From positions 441,622 through 485,218 of the forward strand of contig SZWC01000027.1 of NCBI GenBank assembly GCA_023375785.1: a DNA stretch of 43,597 nt, read 5' to 3'. The notes beneath the pieces were generated by a model that worked only from the letters and a program-made list of their open reading frames with translations, was not told the DNA's origin and made no database searches. Made by a program: the position numbers and the translations under genes. The DNA is from Penium margaritaceum. Taxonomy: Eukaryota; Streptophyta; Zygnematophyceae; Desmidiales; Peniaceae. Shown one piece after another: positions 11,201-21,200 of this stretch (positions are counted from its first letter, which is position 1; every line of letters begins with the position of its first letter).

Positions 11201-12885
11201 CCAGTGTGTTTCTCACCACTGTATTTCTGACCAGTGTGTTTCTCACCACTGTATTTCTGACCAGTGTGTTTCTCACCACTGTATTTCTGACCAGTGTGTT
11301 TCTCACCACTGTATTTCTGACCAGTGTGTTTCTCACCACTGTATTTCTGACCAGTGTGTTTCTCACCACTGTATTTCTGACCAGTGTGTTTCTCACCACT
11401 GTATTTCTGACCAGTGTGTTTCTCACCACTGTATTTCTGACCAGTGTGTTTCTCACCACTGTATTTCTGACCAGTGTGTTTCTCACCACTGTATTTCTGA
11501 CCAGTGTGTTTCTCACCACTGTATTTCTGACCAGTGTGTTTCTCACCACTGTATTTCTGACCAGTGTGTTTCTCACCACTGTATTTCTGACCAGTGTGTT
11601 TCTCACCACTGTATTTCTGACCAGTGTGTTTCTCACCACTGTATTTCTGACCAGTGTGTTTCTCACCACTGTATTTCTGACCAGTGTGTTTCTCACCACT
11701 GTATTTCTGACCAGTGTGTTTCTCACCACTGTATTTCTGACCAGTGTGTTTCTCACCACTGTATTTCTGACCAGTGTGTTTCTCACCACTGTATTTCTGA
11801 CCAGTGTGTTTCTCACCACTGTATTTCTGACCAGTGTGTTTCTCACCACTGTATTTCTGACCAGTGTGTTTCTCACCACTGTATTTCTGACCAGTGTGTT
11901 TCTCACCACTGTATTTCTGACCAGTGTGTTTCTCACCACTGTATTTCTGACCAGTGTGTTTCTCACCACTGTATTTCTGACCAGTGTGTTTCTCACCACT
12001 GTATTTCTGACCAGTGTGTTTCTCACCACTGTATTTCTGACCAGTGTGTTTCTCACCACTGTATTTCTGACCAGTGTGTTTCTCACCACTGTATTTCTGA
12101 CCAGTGTGTTTCTCACCACTGTATTTCTGACCAGTGTGTTTCTCACCACTGTATTTCTGACCAGTGTGTTTCTCACCACTGTATTTCTGACCAGTGTGTT
12201 TCTCACCACTGTATTTCTGACCAGTGTGTTTCTCACCACTGTATTTCTGACCAGTGTGTTTCTCACCACTGTATTTCTGACCAGTGTGTTTCTCACCACT
12301 GTATTTCTGACCAGTGTGTTTCTCACCACTGTATTTCTGACCAGTGTGTTTCTCACCACTGTATTTCTGACCAGTGTGTTTCTCACCACTGTATTTCTGA
12401 CCAGTGTGTTTCTCACCACTGTATTTCTGACCAGTGTGTTTCTCACCACTGTATTTCTGACCAGTGTGTTTCTCACCACTGTATTTCTGACCAGTGTGTT
12501 TCTCACCACTGTATTTCTGACCAGTGTGTTTCTCACCACTGTATTTCTGACCAGTGTGTTTCTCACCACTGTATTTCTGACCAGTGTGTTTCTCACCACT
12601 GTATTTCTGACCAGTGTGTTTCTCACCACTGTATTTCTGACCAGTGTGTTTCTCACCACTGTATTTCTGACCAGTGTGTTTCTCACCACTGTATTTCTGA
12701 CCAGTGTGTTTCTCACCACTGTATTTCTGACCAGTGTGTTTCTCACCACTGTATTTCTGACCAGTGTGTTTCTCACCACTGTATTTCTGACCAGTGTGTT
12801 TCTCACCACTGTATTTCTGACCAGTGTGTTTCTCACCACTGTATTTCTGACCAGTGTGTTTCTCACCACTGTATTTCTGACCAGT
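8296..12885 (+). repeat. 30-bp (2-monomer) homogenised array, 153 copies
   Basis: The unit is GTGTTTCTCACCACT followed by GTATTTCTGACCAGT. The TCTCACCACT marker runs from 8301 to 12861 every 30 bp, giving 153 copies over 4,590 bp, and I could find no difference between copies. It is by far the largest homogenised stretch here. The G-to-C change in TCTCACC creates the pentamer TCACC (reverse complement GGTGA, the HphI site) once per unit. The right flank is the common series CAGAGTGTTCCTGACTAGTG. Copy number in the assembly may not equal that in the genome. Confidence 0.96.
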
Positions 12886-13403
12886 GTGTTTCTGACCAGA
12901 GTGTTCCTGACTAGTGTGTTTCTGAACAGTGTGTTTCTGACCAGTGTGTTTGTGACCACTGTGTTTCTGACCAGTGTGTTTCTGACAGTGTGTTCCTGAC
13001 CAGTGCGTTCTGGCCACTGTGTTTCTGACCACTGTGTTTCTGACCACCGTGTTTCTGACCACTGGGTTTCTGACCACCGTGTTTCTGACCAATGTGTTTC
13101 TGACCACTGTGTTTCTGACAACTGTGTTTCTGACCGCTGTGCTTCTGACCAGTGTGTTTCTGACCGGTGTGTTTCTGACCAATGAGTTTCTGACCCCTGT
13201 ATTTCTGACCAGTGTGTTTCTGACCACTGTGTTTCTGACCACTGTATTTCTGACCACTGCATTTCTGACCAGTGTGTTTCTGACTATTGTGTTTCTTACC
13301 AGTGTGTTTCTGACCAGAGTGTTCCTGACCAGTGTGTTTCTGACCCATGTGTTTCTGACCACTGTGTTTCTGACTAGTGTATTTCTGACCTCTGTGTTTC
13401 TGA
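12886..13403 (+). repeat. Spacer between the two largest homogenised arrays, with A2 node at 12984
   Basis: The segment starts with the CAGAGTGTTCCTGACTAGTG series, then a node GACAGTGTGTTCCTGACC, GTGCGTTCTGGCC at 12984-13016. Bases 13010-13215 match about 4734-4940. It ends in mixed monomers. Confidence 0.85.
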
Positions 13404-14303
13404 CCAGTGTGTTTCTGACCGCTGTGTTTCTGACCCCTGTGTTTCTGACCAATGTGTTTCTGACCAGTGTGTTTCTGACCGCTGTGTTTCTGACCCCTGT
13501 GTTTCTGACCAATGTGTTTCTGACCAGTGTGTTTCTGACCGCTGTGTTTCTGACCCCTGTGTTTCTGACCAATGTGTTTCTGACCAGTGTGTTTCTGACC
13601 GCTGTGTTTCTGACCCCTGTGTTTCTGACCAATGTGTTTCTGACCAGTGTGTTTCTGACCGCTGTGTTTCTGACCCCTGTGTTTCTGACCAATGTGTTTC
13701 TGACCAGTGTGTTTCTGACCGCTGTGTTTCTGACCCCTGTGTTTCTGACCAATGTGTTTCTGACCAGTGTGTTTCTGACCGCTGTGTTTCTGACCCCTGT
13801 GTTTCTGACCAATGTGTTTCTGACCAGTGTGTTTCTGACCGCTGTGTTTCTGACCCCTGTGTTTCTGACCAATGTGTTTCTGACCAGTGTGTTTCTGACC
13901 GCTGTGTTTCTGACCCCTGTGTTTCTGACCAATGTGTTTCTGACCAGTGTGTTTCTGACCGCTGTGTTTCTGACCCCTGTGTTTCTGACCAATGTGTTTC
14001 TGACCAGTGTGTTTCTGACCGCTGTGTTTCTGACCCCTGTGTTTCTGACCAATGTGTTTCTGACCAGTGTGTTTCTGACCGCTGTGTTTCTGACCCCTGT
14101 GTTTCTGACCAATGTGTTTCTGACCAGTGTGTTTCTGACCGCTGTGTTTCTGACCCCTGTGTTTCTGACCAATGTGTTTCTGACCAGTGTGTTTCTGACC
14201 GCTGTGTTTCTGACCCCTGTGTTTCTGACCAATGTGTTTCTGACCAGTGTGTTTCTGACCGCTGTGTTTCTGACCCCTGTGTTTCTGACCAATGTGTTTC
14301 TGA
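13404..14303 (+). repeat. 60-bp (4-monomer) homogenised array, 15 copies
   Basis: Each unit has four monomers ending CAGT, CGCT, CCCT and CAAT in that order. The printed 60-base rows from 13441 to 14221 are identical, and partial copies on each side bring the total to 15 units over 900 bp. No internal difference was seen. Confidence 0.95.
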
Positions 14304-16038
14304 CCAGTGTGTTTCTGACCAGTGTGCTTCTGACCAGTGTGTGTCTGACCAGTGTGTTTCTGACCACTGTGTTAGTGACCACTGTATTTCTGACCACTGT
14401 GTTTATGACCACTGTGTTTCTGACCAGTGTGTTTCTGACCAGTGTGTTTCTGACCACTGTGTTTATTACATCTGTGTTTCTGACCACTGTGTTTTTGACC
14501 AGTGTGTTTCTGACGATTGTGTTTCTTACCAGTGTGTTTCTGACCAGAGTGTTCCTGACCAGTGTGTTTCTGAACAGGGTGTTTCTAACCAGTGTGTTTC
14601 TGACCACTGTGTTTAGGACCAGTGTGTTCTGACTGTGTATTTCTGACCAGTGTGTTCTGGCCACTTTGTTTCTGACCACTGTGTTTCTGACCACCATGTT
14701 TCTGACCACTGTGTTTCTGACCACCGTGTTTCTGATCACTGTGTTTCTGACCACTGTGTTTCTGACCACTGTGTTTCTGACCACTGTGTTTCTGACCCGT
14801 GTGTTTATGACCAGTGTGTTTCTGACCACTGAGTTTCTGACCCCTGTATTTCTGATCAGAGTCTTTATGACCACTGTGTTTCTGACCAGTGTGTTTATGA
14901 TCAGTGTGCTTATGACCGGGGTGCTTCTGATCACTGTGTTTCTGACCACTGTGTTTATGGCCAGTGTGTTTCTGACCAGTATGTTTCTGGCCACTGTGTT
15001 TCTGACCAGTGTGTTTCTGACCACTGTGTTTCTGACCATTGTGTTGATGACGAAGGTGTGTCTGACCACTGTATTTCTGACCAGTGTGTTTCTGGCCACT
15101 GTGTTTCTGACCACTGTGTTTCTGACCACTGTGTTTCAGACCACTTTGTTTATGACCAGTGTGTTTCTGATCAGTGTGTTTCTCACCACTGTGTTTTTGA
15201 CCAGTGTGTTTCTGACCACTGTGTTTCTGACCAGTGTGTTTCTGACCACTGTGTTTCTGACCAGTGTGTTTATGACCACTGTGTTTCTGACCAGTGTGTC
15301 TCTGACCACTGTGTTTGTGACCACTGTGTTTCTGACAAGTGTGTTTCTGACCACTGTGTTTCTGACCACTGTGTTTCTGACCACGGTGTTTCTGACCAAT
15401 GTGTTCCTGACCACAGTGTTTCTGGCCACTGTGTTTCTGACCACTGTGTTTCTGACCACTGTGTTTCTGACCACTGTATTTCTGACCACTGCATTTCTGA
15501 CCAGTGTGTTTCTGACCAGTGTGTTTCTGACCAGTGTGTTTCTGTCCACTGTGTTTCTGACAAGTGCGTTTCTAACCACTGTGTTTATGACCACTGTGTT
15601 TCTGACCATTGTGTTTCTGACCACTGTGTTTCTGACCAATGTGTTTCTGACCAGTGTAATTCTGACGACTGTATTTCTGACCACTGTGTTTCTGACCAGT
15701 GTTTTTCTGACCAACGTGTTTCTGACCAGTGTGTTTCTGACCAGTGTGTTTCTGACCACTTAGTTTCTGACCCCTGTATTTCTGACCCGTGTGTTTCTGA
15801 CCACTGTGTTTCTGACCACTGTGTTTTTGAGAAGTGTGTTTCTGATCGTTGTTTTTCTGACCAGTGTGTTTCTGACCACTGTGTTTCTGACCAGTGTGTT
15901 TCTGACCCCTGTGCTAATGACCGCTGTGTTTTTGACCACGGTGTTTATAACCAGTGTGTTTCTGACCAGTGTGTTTCTGACCATTTTGTTTCTGTCAAGT
16001 GTGTTTCTGACCACTGTGTTTCTGACAAGTGTGTTTCT
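14304..16038 (+). repeat. Monomer block, paralogue of 1-1536
   Basis: The first part (14339-14451) equals the left flank of the 30-bp array. A disturbed node (GTTTAGGACC, GTGTTCTGACTGTGTATTTCTG, GTGTTCTGGCC) lies at about 14611-14665. From about 14665 the block follows the same order of rare monomers as 1-1536, with an offset of 14664 near the start and 14502 at the next node. Confidence 0.88.
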
Positions 16039-16099
16039 GACAGTGTGTTTCTGACCAGTGTGTTCAAACCACTGTGTTTCTGACAACTGTGTTTCTGAC
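16039..16099 (+). repeat. Node and start of a segment cut by the gap
   Basis: GACAGTGTGTTTCTGACC then GTGTTCAAACC matches the node at 1537 (GTGTTCAGACC). Sequence stops at the N run. Confidence 0.85.
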
Positions 16100-17043
16100 N
16101 NNNNNNNNNNNNNNNNNNNNNNNNNNNNNNNNNNNNNNNNNNNNNNNNNNNNNNNNNNNNNNNNNNNNNNNNNNNNNNNNNNNNNNNNNNNNNNNNNNNN
16201 NNNNNNNNNNNNNNNNNNNNNNNNNNNNNNNNNNNNNNNNNNNNNNNNNNNNNNNNNNNNNNNNNNNNNNNNNNNNNNNNNNNNNNNNNNNNNNNNNNNN
16301 NNNNNNNNNNNNNNNNNNNNNNNNNNNNNNNNNNNNNNNNNNNNNNNNNNNNNNNNNNNNNNNNNNNNNNNNNNNNNNNNNNNNNNNNNNNNNNNNNNNN
16401 NNNNNNNNNNNNNNNNNNNNNNNNNNNNNNNNNNNNNNNNNNNNNNNNNNNNNNNNNNNNNNNNNNNNNNNNNNNNNNNNNNNNNNNNNNNNNNNNNNNN
16501 NNNNNNNNNNNNNNNNNNNNNNNNNNNNNNNNNNNNNNNNNNNNNNNNNNNNNNNNNNNNNNNNNNNNNNNNNNNNNNNNNNNNNNNNNNNNNNNNNNNN
16601 NNNNNNNNNNNNNNNNNNNNNNNNNNNNNNNNNNNNNNNNNNNNNNNNNNNNNNNNNNNNNNNNNNNNNNNNNNNNNNNNNNNNNNNNNNNNNNNNNNNN
16701 NNNNNNNNNNNNNNNNNNNNNNNNNNNNNNNNNNNNNNNNNNNNNNNNNNNNNNNNNNNNNNNNNNNNNNNNNNNNNNNNNNNNNNNNNNNNNNNNNNNN
16801 NNNNNNNNNNNNNNNNNNNNNNNNNNNNNNNNNNNNNNNNNNNNNNNNNNNNNNNNNNNNNNNNNNNNNNNNNNNNNNNNNNNNNNNNNNNNNNNNNNNN
16901 NNNNNNNNNNNNNNNNNNNNNNNNNNNNNNNNNNNNNNNNNNNNNNNNNNNNNNNNNNNNNNNNNNNNNNNNNNNNNNNNNNNNNNNNNNNNNNNNNNNN
17001 NNNNNNNNNNNNNNNNNNNNNNNNNNNNNNNNNNNNNNNNNNN
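16100..17043. other. Assembly gap, 944 N
   Basis: Unknown bases. Both flanks are the same satellite in the same orientation. The gap length is not a round placeholder value. Any reading frame drawn across it is meaningless. Confidence 0.99.
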
Positions 17044-18111
17044 TGTTTTTCTGACCAGTGTGTTTCTAACCACTGTGTTTCTGACCTGTCTGTTTCTGAC
17101 CACTGTGCTAATGACAAATGTGTTTTTCACCATGGTGTTTATAACCAGTGTGTTTCTGACCAGTGTGTTTCTGACCACTGTGTTTCGGGCCACTGTGTTT
17201 GTGACAATTTTGTTTCTGACATGTGTGTTTCTGACCAGAGTGTTTCTGACCAGTGTGCTTCTGACCAGTGTGTGTCTGACCAGTGTATTTCTGACCACTG
17301 TGTTTCTGACCAGTGTGTTTCTGATAGTGTGTTTCTGACCAGTGTGTTCTGACCACTGTGTTTCTGACAACTGTGCTTCTGACCACTGTGTTTCTGACCA
17401 ACGTGTTTCTGACCACCGTGTTCCTGACCACCATGTTCCTGACCACTGTGTTTCTGACCACTGTGTTTCTGACCACTGTGTTTCTGACCACTGTGTCTCT
17501 GACCAGTGTGTTTCTGACCACCGTGTTTCTGACCACCGTGTTTCTGACCAATGTGAATCTGACCACTCTGTTTCTAACCAGTGTGTTTCTGACCACTGTG
17601 TTTCTGACCGTGATTCTGACCACTGTGTTTCTGACCACTGTGTTTCGGACAAGTGTGTTTCTGACCAATGTGTTTGTGACCAGTGTGTTTCTGACCACTG
17701 CGTTCCTGACCACTGTGTTTCTGACGAGTGTAATTATGACAACTGTGATTCTGACCACCGTGTTTCTGACCAGTGTTTTTCTGACCTGTGTGTTTCTGAC
17801 CAGTGTGTTTTTGACCTGTGTGCTTCTGACCACTGAGTTTCTGACCCCTGTATTTCTGACCGGTGTGTTTCTGACCACTGCGCTTCTGACCACTATGTTT
17901 CTGACCAGTGTGTTTTTGACCAGTGTGTTCTAACCACTGTGTTTCTAACCAGTGTGTTTCAGACCACTGTGTTTCAGGCCACTGTGTTTGTGACAATTCT
18001 GTTTCTGACAAGTGTGTTTCTGACCAGAGTGTTTCTGACCAGTGTGCTTCTGACCAGTGTGTGTCTGACCAGTGTATTTCTGACCACTGTGTTTTTGACC
18101 AGTGTGTTTCT
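17044..18111 (+). repeat. Post-gap segments with A1 node at 17323
   Basis: Bases 17044-17360 follow 2050-2370 closely at an offset near 14995 (CTGACCTGTCTG, GCTAATGACAAATG, TTCGGGCC, GTGACAATTTTG, then the node). CCACCGTGTTCCTGACC is 90 bp after the node at 17413. A second copy of part of this pattern (TTCAGGCC, GTGACAATTCTG) starts near 17945, after a lone 14-bp monomer GTGTTCTAACC at about 17926. Confidence 0.85.
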
Positions 18112-19999
18112 GACAGTGTCTTTCTGACCAGTGTGTTCTGACCACTGTGTTTCTGACAAGTGTGTTTCTGATCACTGTGTTTCTGACCAAAGTGTTTCTG
18201 ACCACCGTGTTCCTGACCACCATGTTCTTGACCACTGTGTTTCTGACCATTGTGTTTCTGATCACTGTGTCTCTGACCAGTGTGTTTCTGACCACCGTGA
18301 TTCTGACCACCGTGTTTCTGACCTCTTTGGTTCTGACCACTGTGTTTCTGACCAGTGTGTTTCTGACCACTGTGTTTCTGACCGTGATTCTGACCACTGT
18401 GTTTCTGACCACTGTGTTTCGGACCAGTGTGTTTCTGACCAATGTGTTTCTGACCAGTGTGTTTCTGACCACTGCATTCCTGACCACAGTGTTTCTGACA
18501 AGTGTGTTTCTGACGAGTGTAATTATGACAACTGTGTTTCTGACTACCGTGTTTCTGACCAGTGTTTTTCTGACCATTGTGTTTCTGACCAGAGTGTTTC
18601 TGACCTGTATGCTTCTGACCACTGAGTTATGACTCCTGTATTTCTGACCGGTGTGTTTGTGACCACTGTGCTTCTGACCACTGTGTTTCGGACCAGTGTG
18701 TTTTTTACCAGTGTGTTCTAACCACTTTGTTTCTGACTAGTGTGTTTCTAACCACTGTGTTCCTGACCAGTGTTATTCTGACCACTTTGCTTCTGACCAC
18801 TGTGTTTCTGGCCACTGTGTTTATGACCAGTGTGTTTCTGACCAGTGTGTTTCTGACCACTGTGTATGTGACCACTGTGTTTCTGACCACTGTGTTTCTG
18901 ACCACTGTGTTTCTGACCACTGTCTTTTTGACCACTGTGTTTCTGAACCAGTGTGTTTCTGACCAGTGTATTTCTGTCCACTGTGTTTCTGATCAGTGCG
19001 TGTCTGACCAGTGTGTTTCTGACCACTGGTTTCTGACCACTGTGTTTCTGACCACTATGTTTCTGACCACTGTGTTTCTGACCTCTGTGTTTCTGACCAG
19101 TGTGTTTCTAACCACCGTGTTTCTGACCGGTGTGTTTCCGACCAGTGTGTTTCTTACCACCGTGTTTCTGAGCAGTGTGTTTCTGACCACTGTGTTTTGT
19201 ACCACTGTGTTTATGACCAGTATGTTTCTGAGCAGTGTGTTTCTCACCACTGTTTTTCTTACCAGTGTGTGTATGATTAGTTTTCTTCTAACCACTGTGT
19301 TTCTGACCACTGTGTTCATGACCAGTGTGTTTCTGACCAGTGTGTTTCTGACCACTGTGTTTCTGACCAGTGTTTTTCTGACCACTGTGTTTCTGACCAC
19401 TGTATTTCTGACCAGTGTGGTTCTGACCAGTGTGTTTCTGACCATTGTGTTTTTGACCAGTGTTTTTCTGACCACTGTGTTTGTGACCAGTGTGTTTCTG
19501 TTCACTGTGTTCGTGACCACTGTGTTTCTAACCAGTGTGTTTCTGACCACTGTGTTTCTTACCACTGTGTTTCTGACCACTGTGTTTGTGACCAGTGTGT
19601 TTCTGACCAGTGTGTTTTTGACCACTGTGTTTCTGACCATAGTGTTTCTCACCACTGTGTTTCTGACCACTGTGTTTCTGACCACTGTGTTTCTGACCAC
19701 TGTGTTTTTAACCACTGTGTTTCTGACCACTGTCTTTCTGACCACTGTGTTTCTGACCAGTGAATTTCTGACCAGTGTGTTTCTGACCAGTGTGTTTCTG
19801 ACCACTGTGCTAATGACCGCTGCGTTTTTTACCACGGTGTTTATAACCAGTGTGTTTCTGACCAGAGTGTTTCTGACCACTGTGTTTCGGGCCACTATGT
19901 TTCTGACCAGTTTGTTTCTGACAAGTGTGTTTATGACGAGAGTGTTTCTGACCAGAATGCTTCTGACCAGTGTGTTTCTGACCATGTGTCACTGACCAC
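18112..19999 (+). repeat. Final segment of arm 1 before the inversion
   Basis: It opens with node GACAGTGTCTTTCTGACC, GTGTTCTGACC, with CCACCGTGTTCCTGACC 90 bp on at 18202. It shares AATTATGACAACTG with about 17731. A 14-bp GTGTTCTAACC monomer lies at about 18713. A 16-bp monomer (CTGAACCAGTG) is at about 18947 and a 13-bp one (CACTGGTTTCTGACC) at about 19025. Past about 18720 no node is obvious. GCTAATGACCGCTGCG at about 19808 echoes the 1321 segment. Confidence 0.8.
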
Positions 20000-20030
20000 T
20001 GTGTTTCTGACCACAGTGGTCAGAAACACA
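20000..20030. repeat. Palindromic left inversion junction
   Basis: TGTGTTTCTGACCAC (20000-20014), a single A (20015), then GTGGTCAGAAACACA (20016-20030) form a 15-bp perfect inverted repeat with a one-base centre. Beyond these arms pairing continues only imperfectly, as expected for diverged monomers. This is the exact point at which repeat orientation flips. Confidence 0.96.
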
Positions 20031-21200
20031 CTGGTCAGACTCACAGTGGTCAGAAATACACTGGTCAGAAACACGGTGGTCAGAAGCACACTGGTCAGAA
20101 ACACAACGGTCAGAAACACACTTGTAAGAAACACACCGTTAAGAAATACAGTGGTCAGAAACACACCGGTCAGAAACATAGTGGTTAGAAACACAGTGGT
20201 CAGAAACACATTGGTCAGAAAGACATTGGTCAAAAACACACTGGTCAGAAACACAGTGCTCAGAAACACAGTGGTCAGAAACATAGTGGTCAGAAACTCG
20301 GTGGTCAGAAACTCAGTGGTAAGAAATACACTGGTCAGAAACACACTGGTCAGAAACACACTGGTCAGAAACACAGTGGTCAGAAACACACTGGTCAGAA
20401 ACACAGTGGTCAGAAACACACTTGTCAGAAACACACTGTTATGAAACACCGTGGTTAGAAAAACACTTGTCAGAAATACACTGGTCAGAAACACATTGGC
20501 CAGTAATACACTGGTCAGAAACACAGTGGTCAGAAACACAGTGGTCAGACACACTCTGGTCATAAATACTGTGGTCTGAAACAGACTGGTCAAAAAGCAC
20601 ACTGGTCAGAAACACAGTGGTCATGAACACAGTGGTCAAAAGCACAGTGGTCAGAAACAAAGTGGTCTGAAACACAGTGTTCAGAAACACACTGGTCAGA
20701 AACACAGTGGTCAGAAATACACTGGTCAGAAACACAGTGGTCAGAAACACACTGGTCAGAAACACGGTGGTCAAAAACACACTGGTCAGAAACACACCGG
20801 TCAGAATCACAGTGGTCAGAAACAAACTAGTCAGGAACACACTGGTCAGACACACGGTGGTCAGAAACACACCGGTCAGAAACACAGTGGTCAGAAACAC
20901 AGTTGTCAGAAACACGCTGCTCAGAAACACGGTGGTCTGAAACACAGTGGTCAGAAACACATAGGTCAGAACCACACTGGTCAGAAACACAGTGGTCAGA
21001 AGCACATTGGTCAGAAACTCACTGGTTAGAAACACAGTGGTCAGAAACACCGTGGTCAGAAACACGGTGGTCAATAAACACAGTGGTCAGAAACAAAGTG
21101 GTCAGAAACACAGTGGTCAGAAACACACTGGTCACAAACACAGTGGTCAGAAAACTAGTGGTCAGAAACACACTGGTCAGAAACACAGTGGTTAGAAACA
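20016..21200 (-). repeat. Inverted block, first copy of an internal segmental duplication
   Basis: Ordered markers CAGACTCACAGTGG (20036), GTGGTTAGAA (20181), AACAAACTAGTCAGG (20821), ACATAGGTCAGAACC (about 20959) and GGTCAATAAACACAG (21069, a 16-bp monomer) recur at 22886, 23061, 23355, about 23493 and 23618. Offsets are 2850, 2880, 2534 and 2549 bp, so the two copies differ by indels of 15-346 bp, most of them whole monomers. Confidence 0.88.

Larger units (their letters stand above)
1..20014 (+). repeat. Direct-orientation arm 1
   Basis: All monomers read GTGTTTCTGACC on the given strand. This arm holds four of the five homogenised stretches and most of the register-shifting nodes. It ends at the first inversion junction. 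Its last full monomer before the junction is preceded by an atypical pair, GTGTTTCTGACCAT then GTGTCACTGACCACT (about 19972-20000). Confidence 0.95.

Noticed and set aside
8296..12885. CRISPR array or other spaced direct repeats
   Set aside because: Units abut with no unique spacers, no leader and no cas genes; this is a plain tandem array.
7575..12914. Plus-strand frame rich in Cys and His (CVSHHCISDQ units), looking like a metal-binding repeat protein
   Set aside because: It is the 30-bp satellite array read in one frame; the same DNA is open in four other frames and ends at ordinary register shifts.
8224..15129. Minus-strand open frame of 2,301 codons (VVRNT then TGQKYSGEKH repeats)
   Set aside because: Other long frames overlap it on both strands (6834-13262 minus; 7575-12914 and 7606-12999 plus). 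Openness follows from the 15-bp unit. It changes repeat class by frameshift inside the array and has no non-repeat domain, signal or plausible start.
15760..17652. Open frame crossing the first gap
   Set aside because: About half of it is unknown bases; continuity through N is an artefact of translation.
20000..20030. Nuclear-receptor-like element (TGACC and GGTCA half-sites) or intrinsic terminator at the palindrome
   Set aside because: TGACC is part of every monomer, so pairing at an orientation switch is automatic. Half-sites are everted with no flanking consensus, and no T-tract or gene is nearby.
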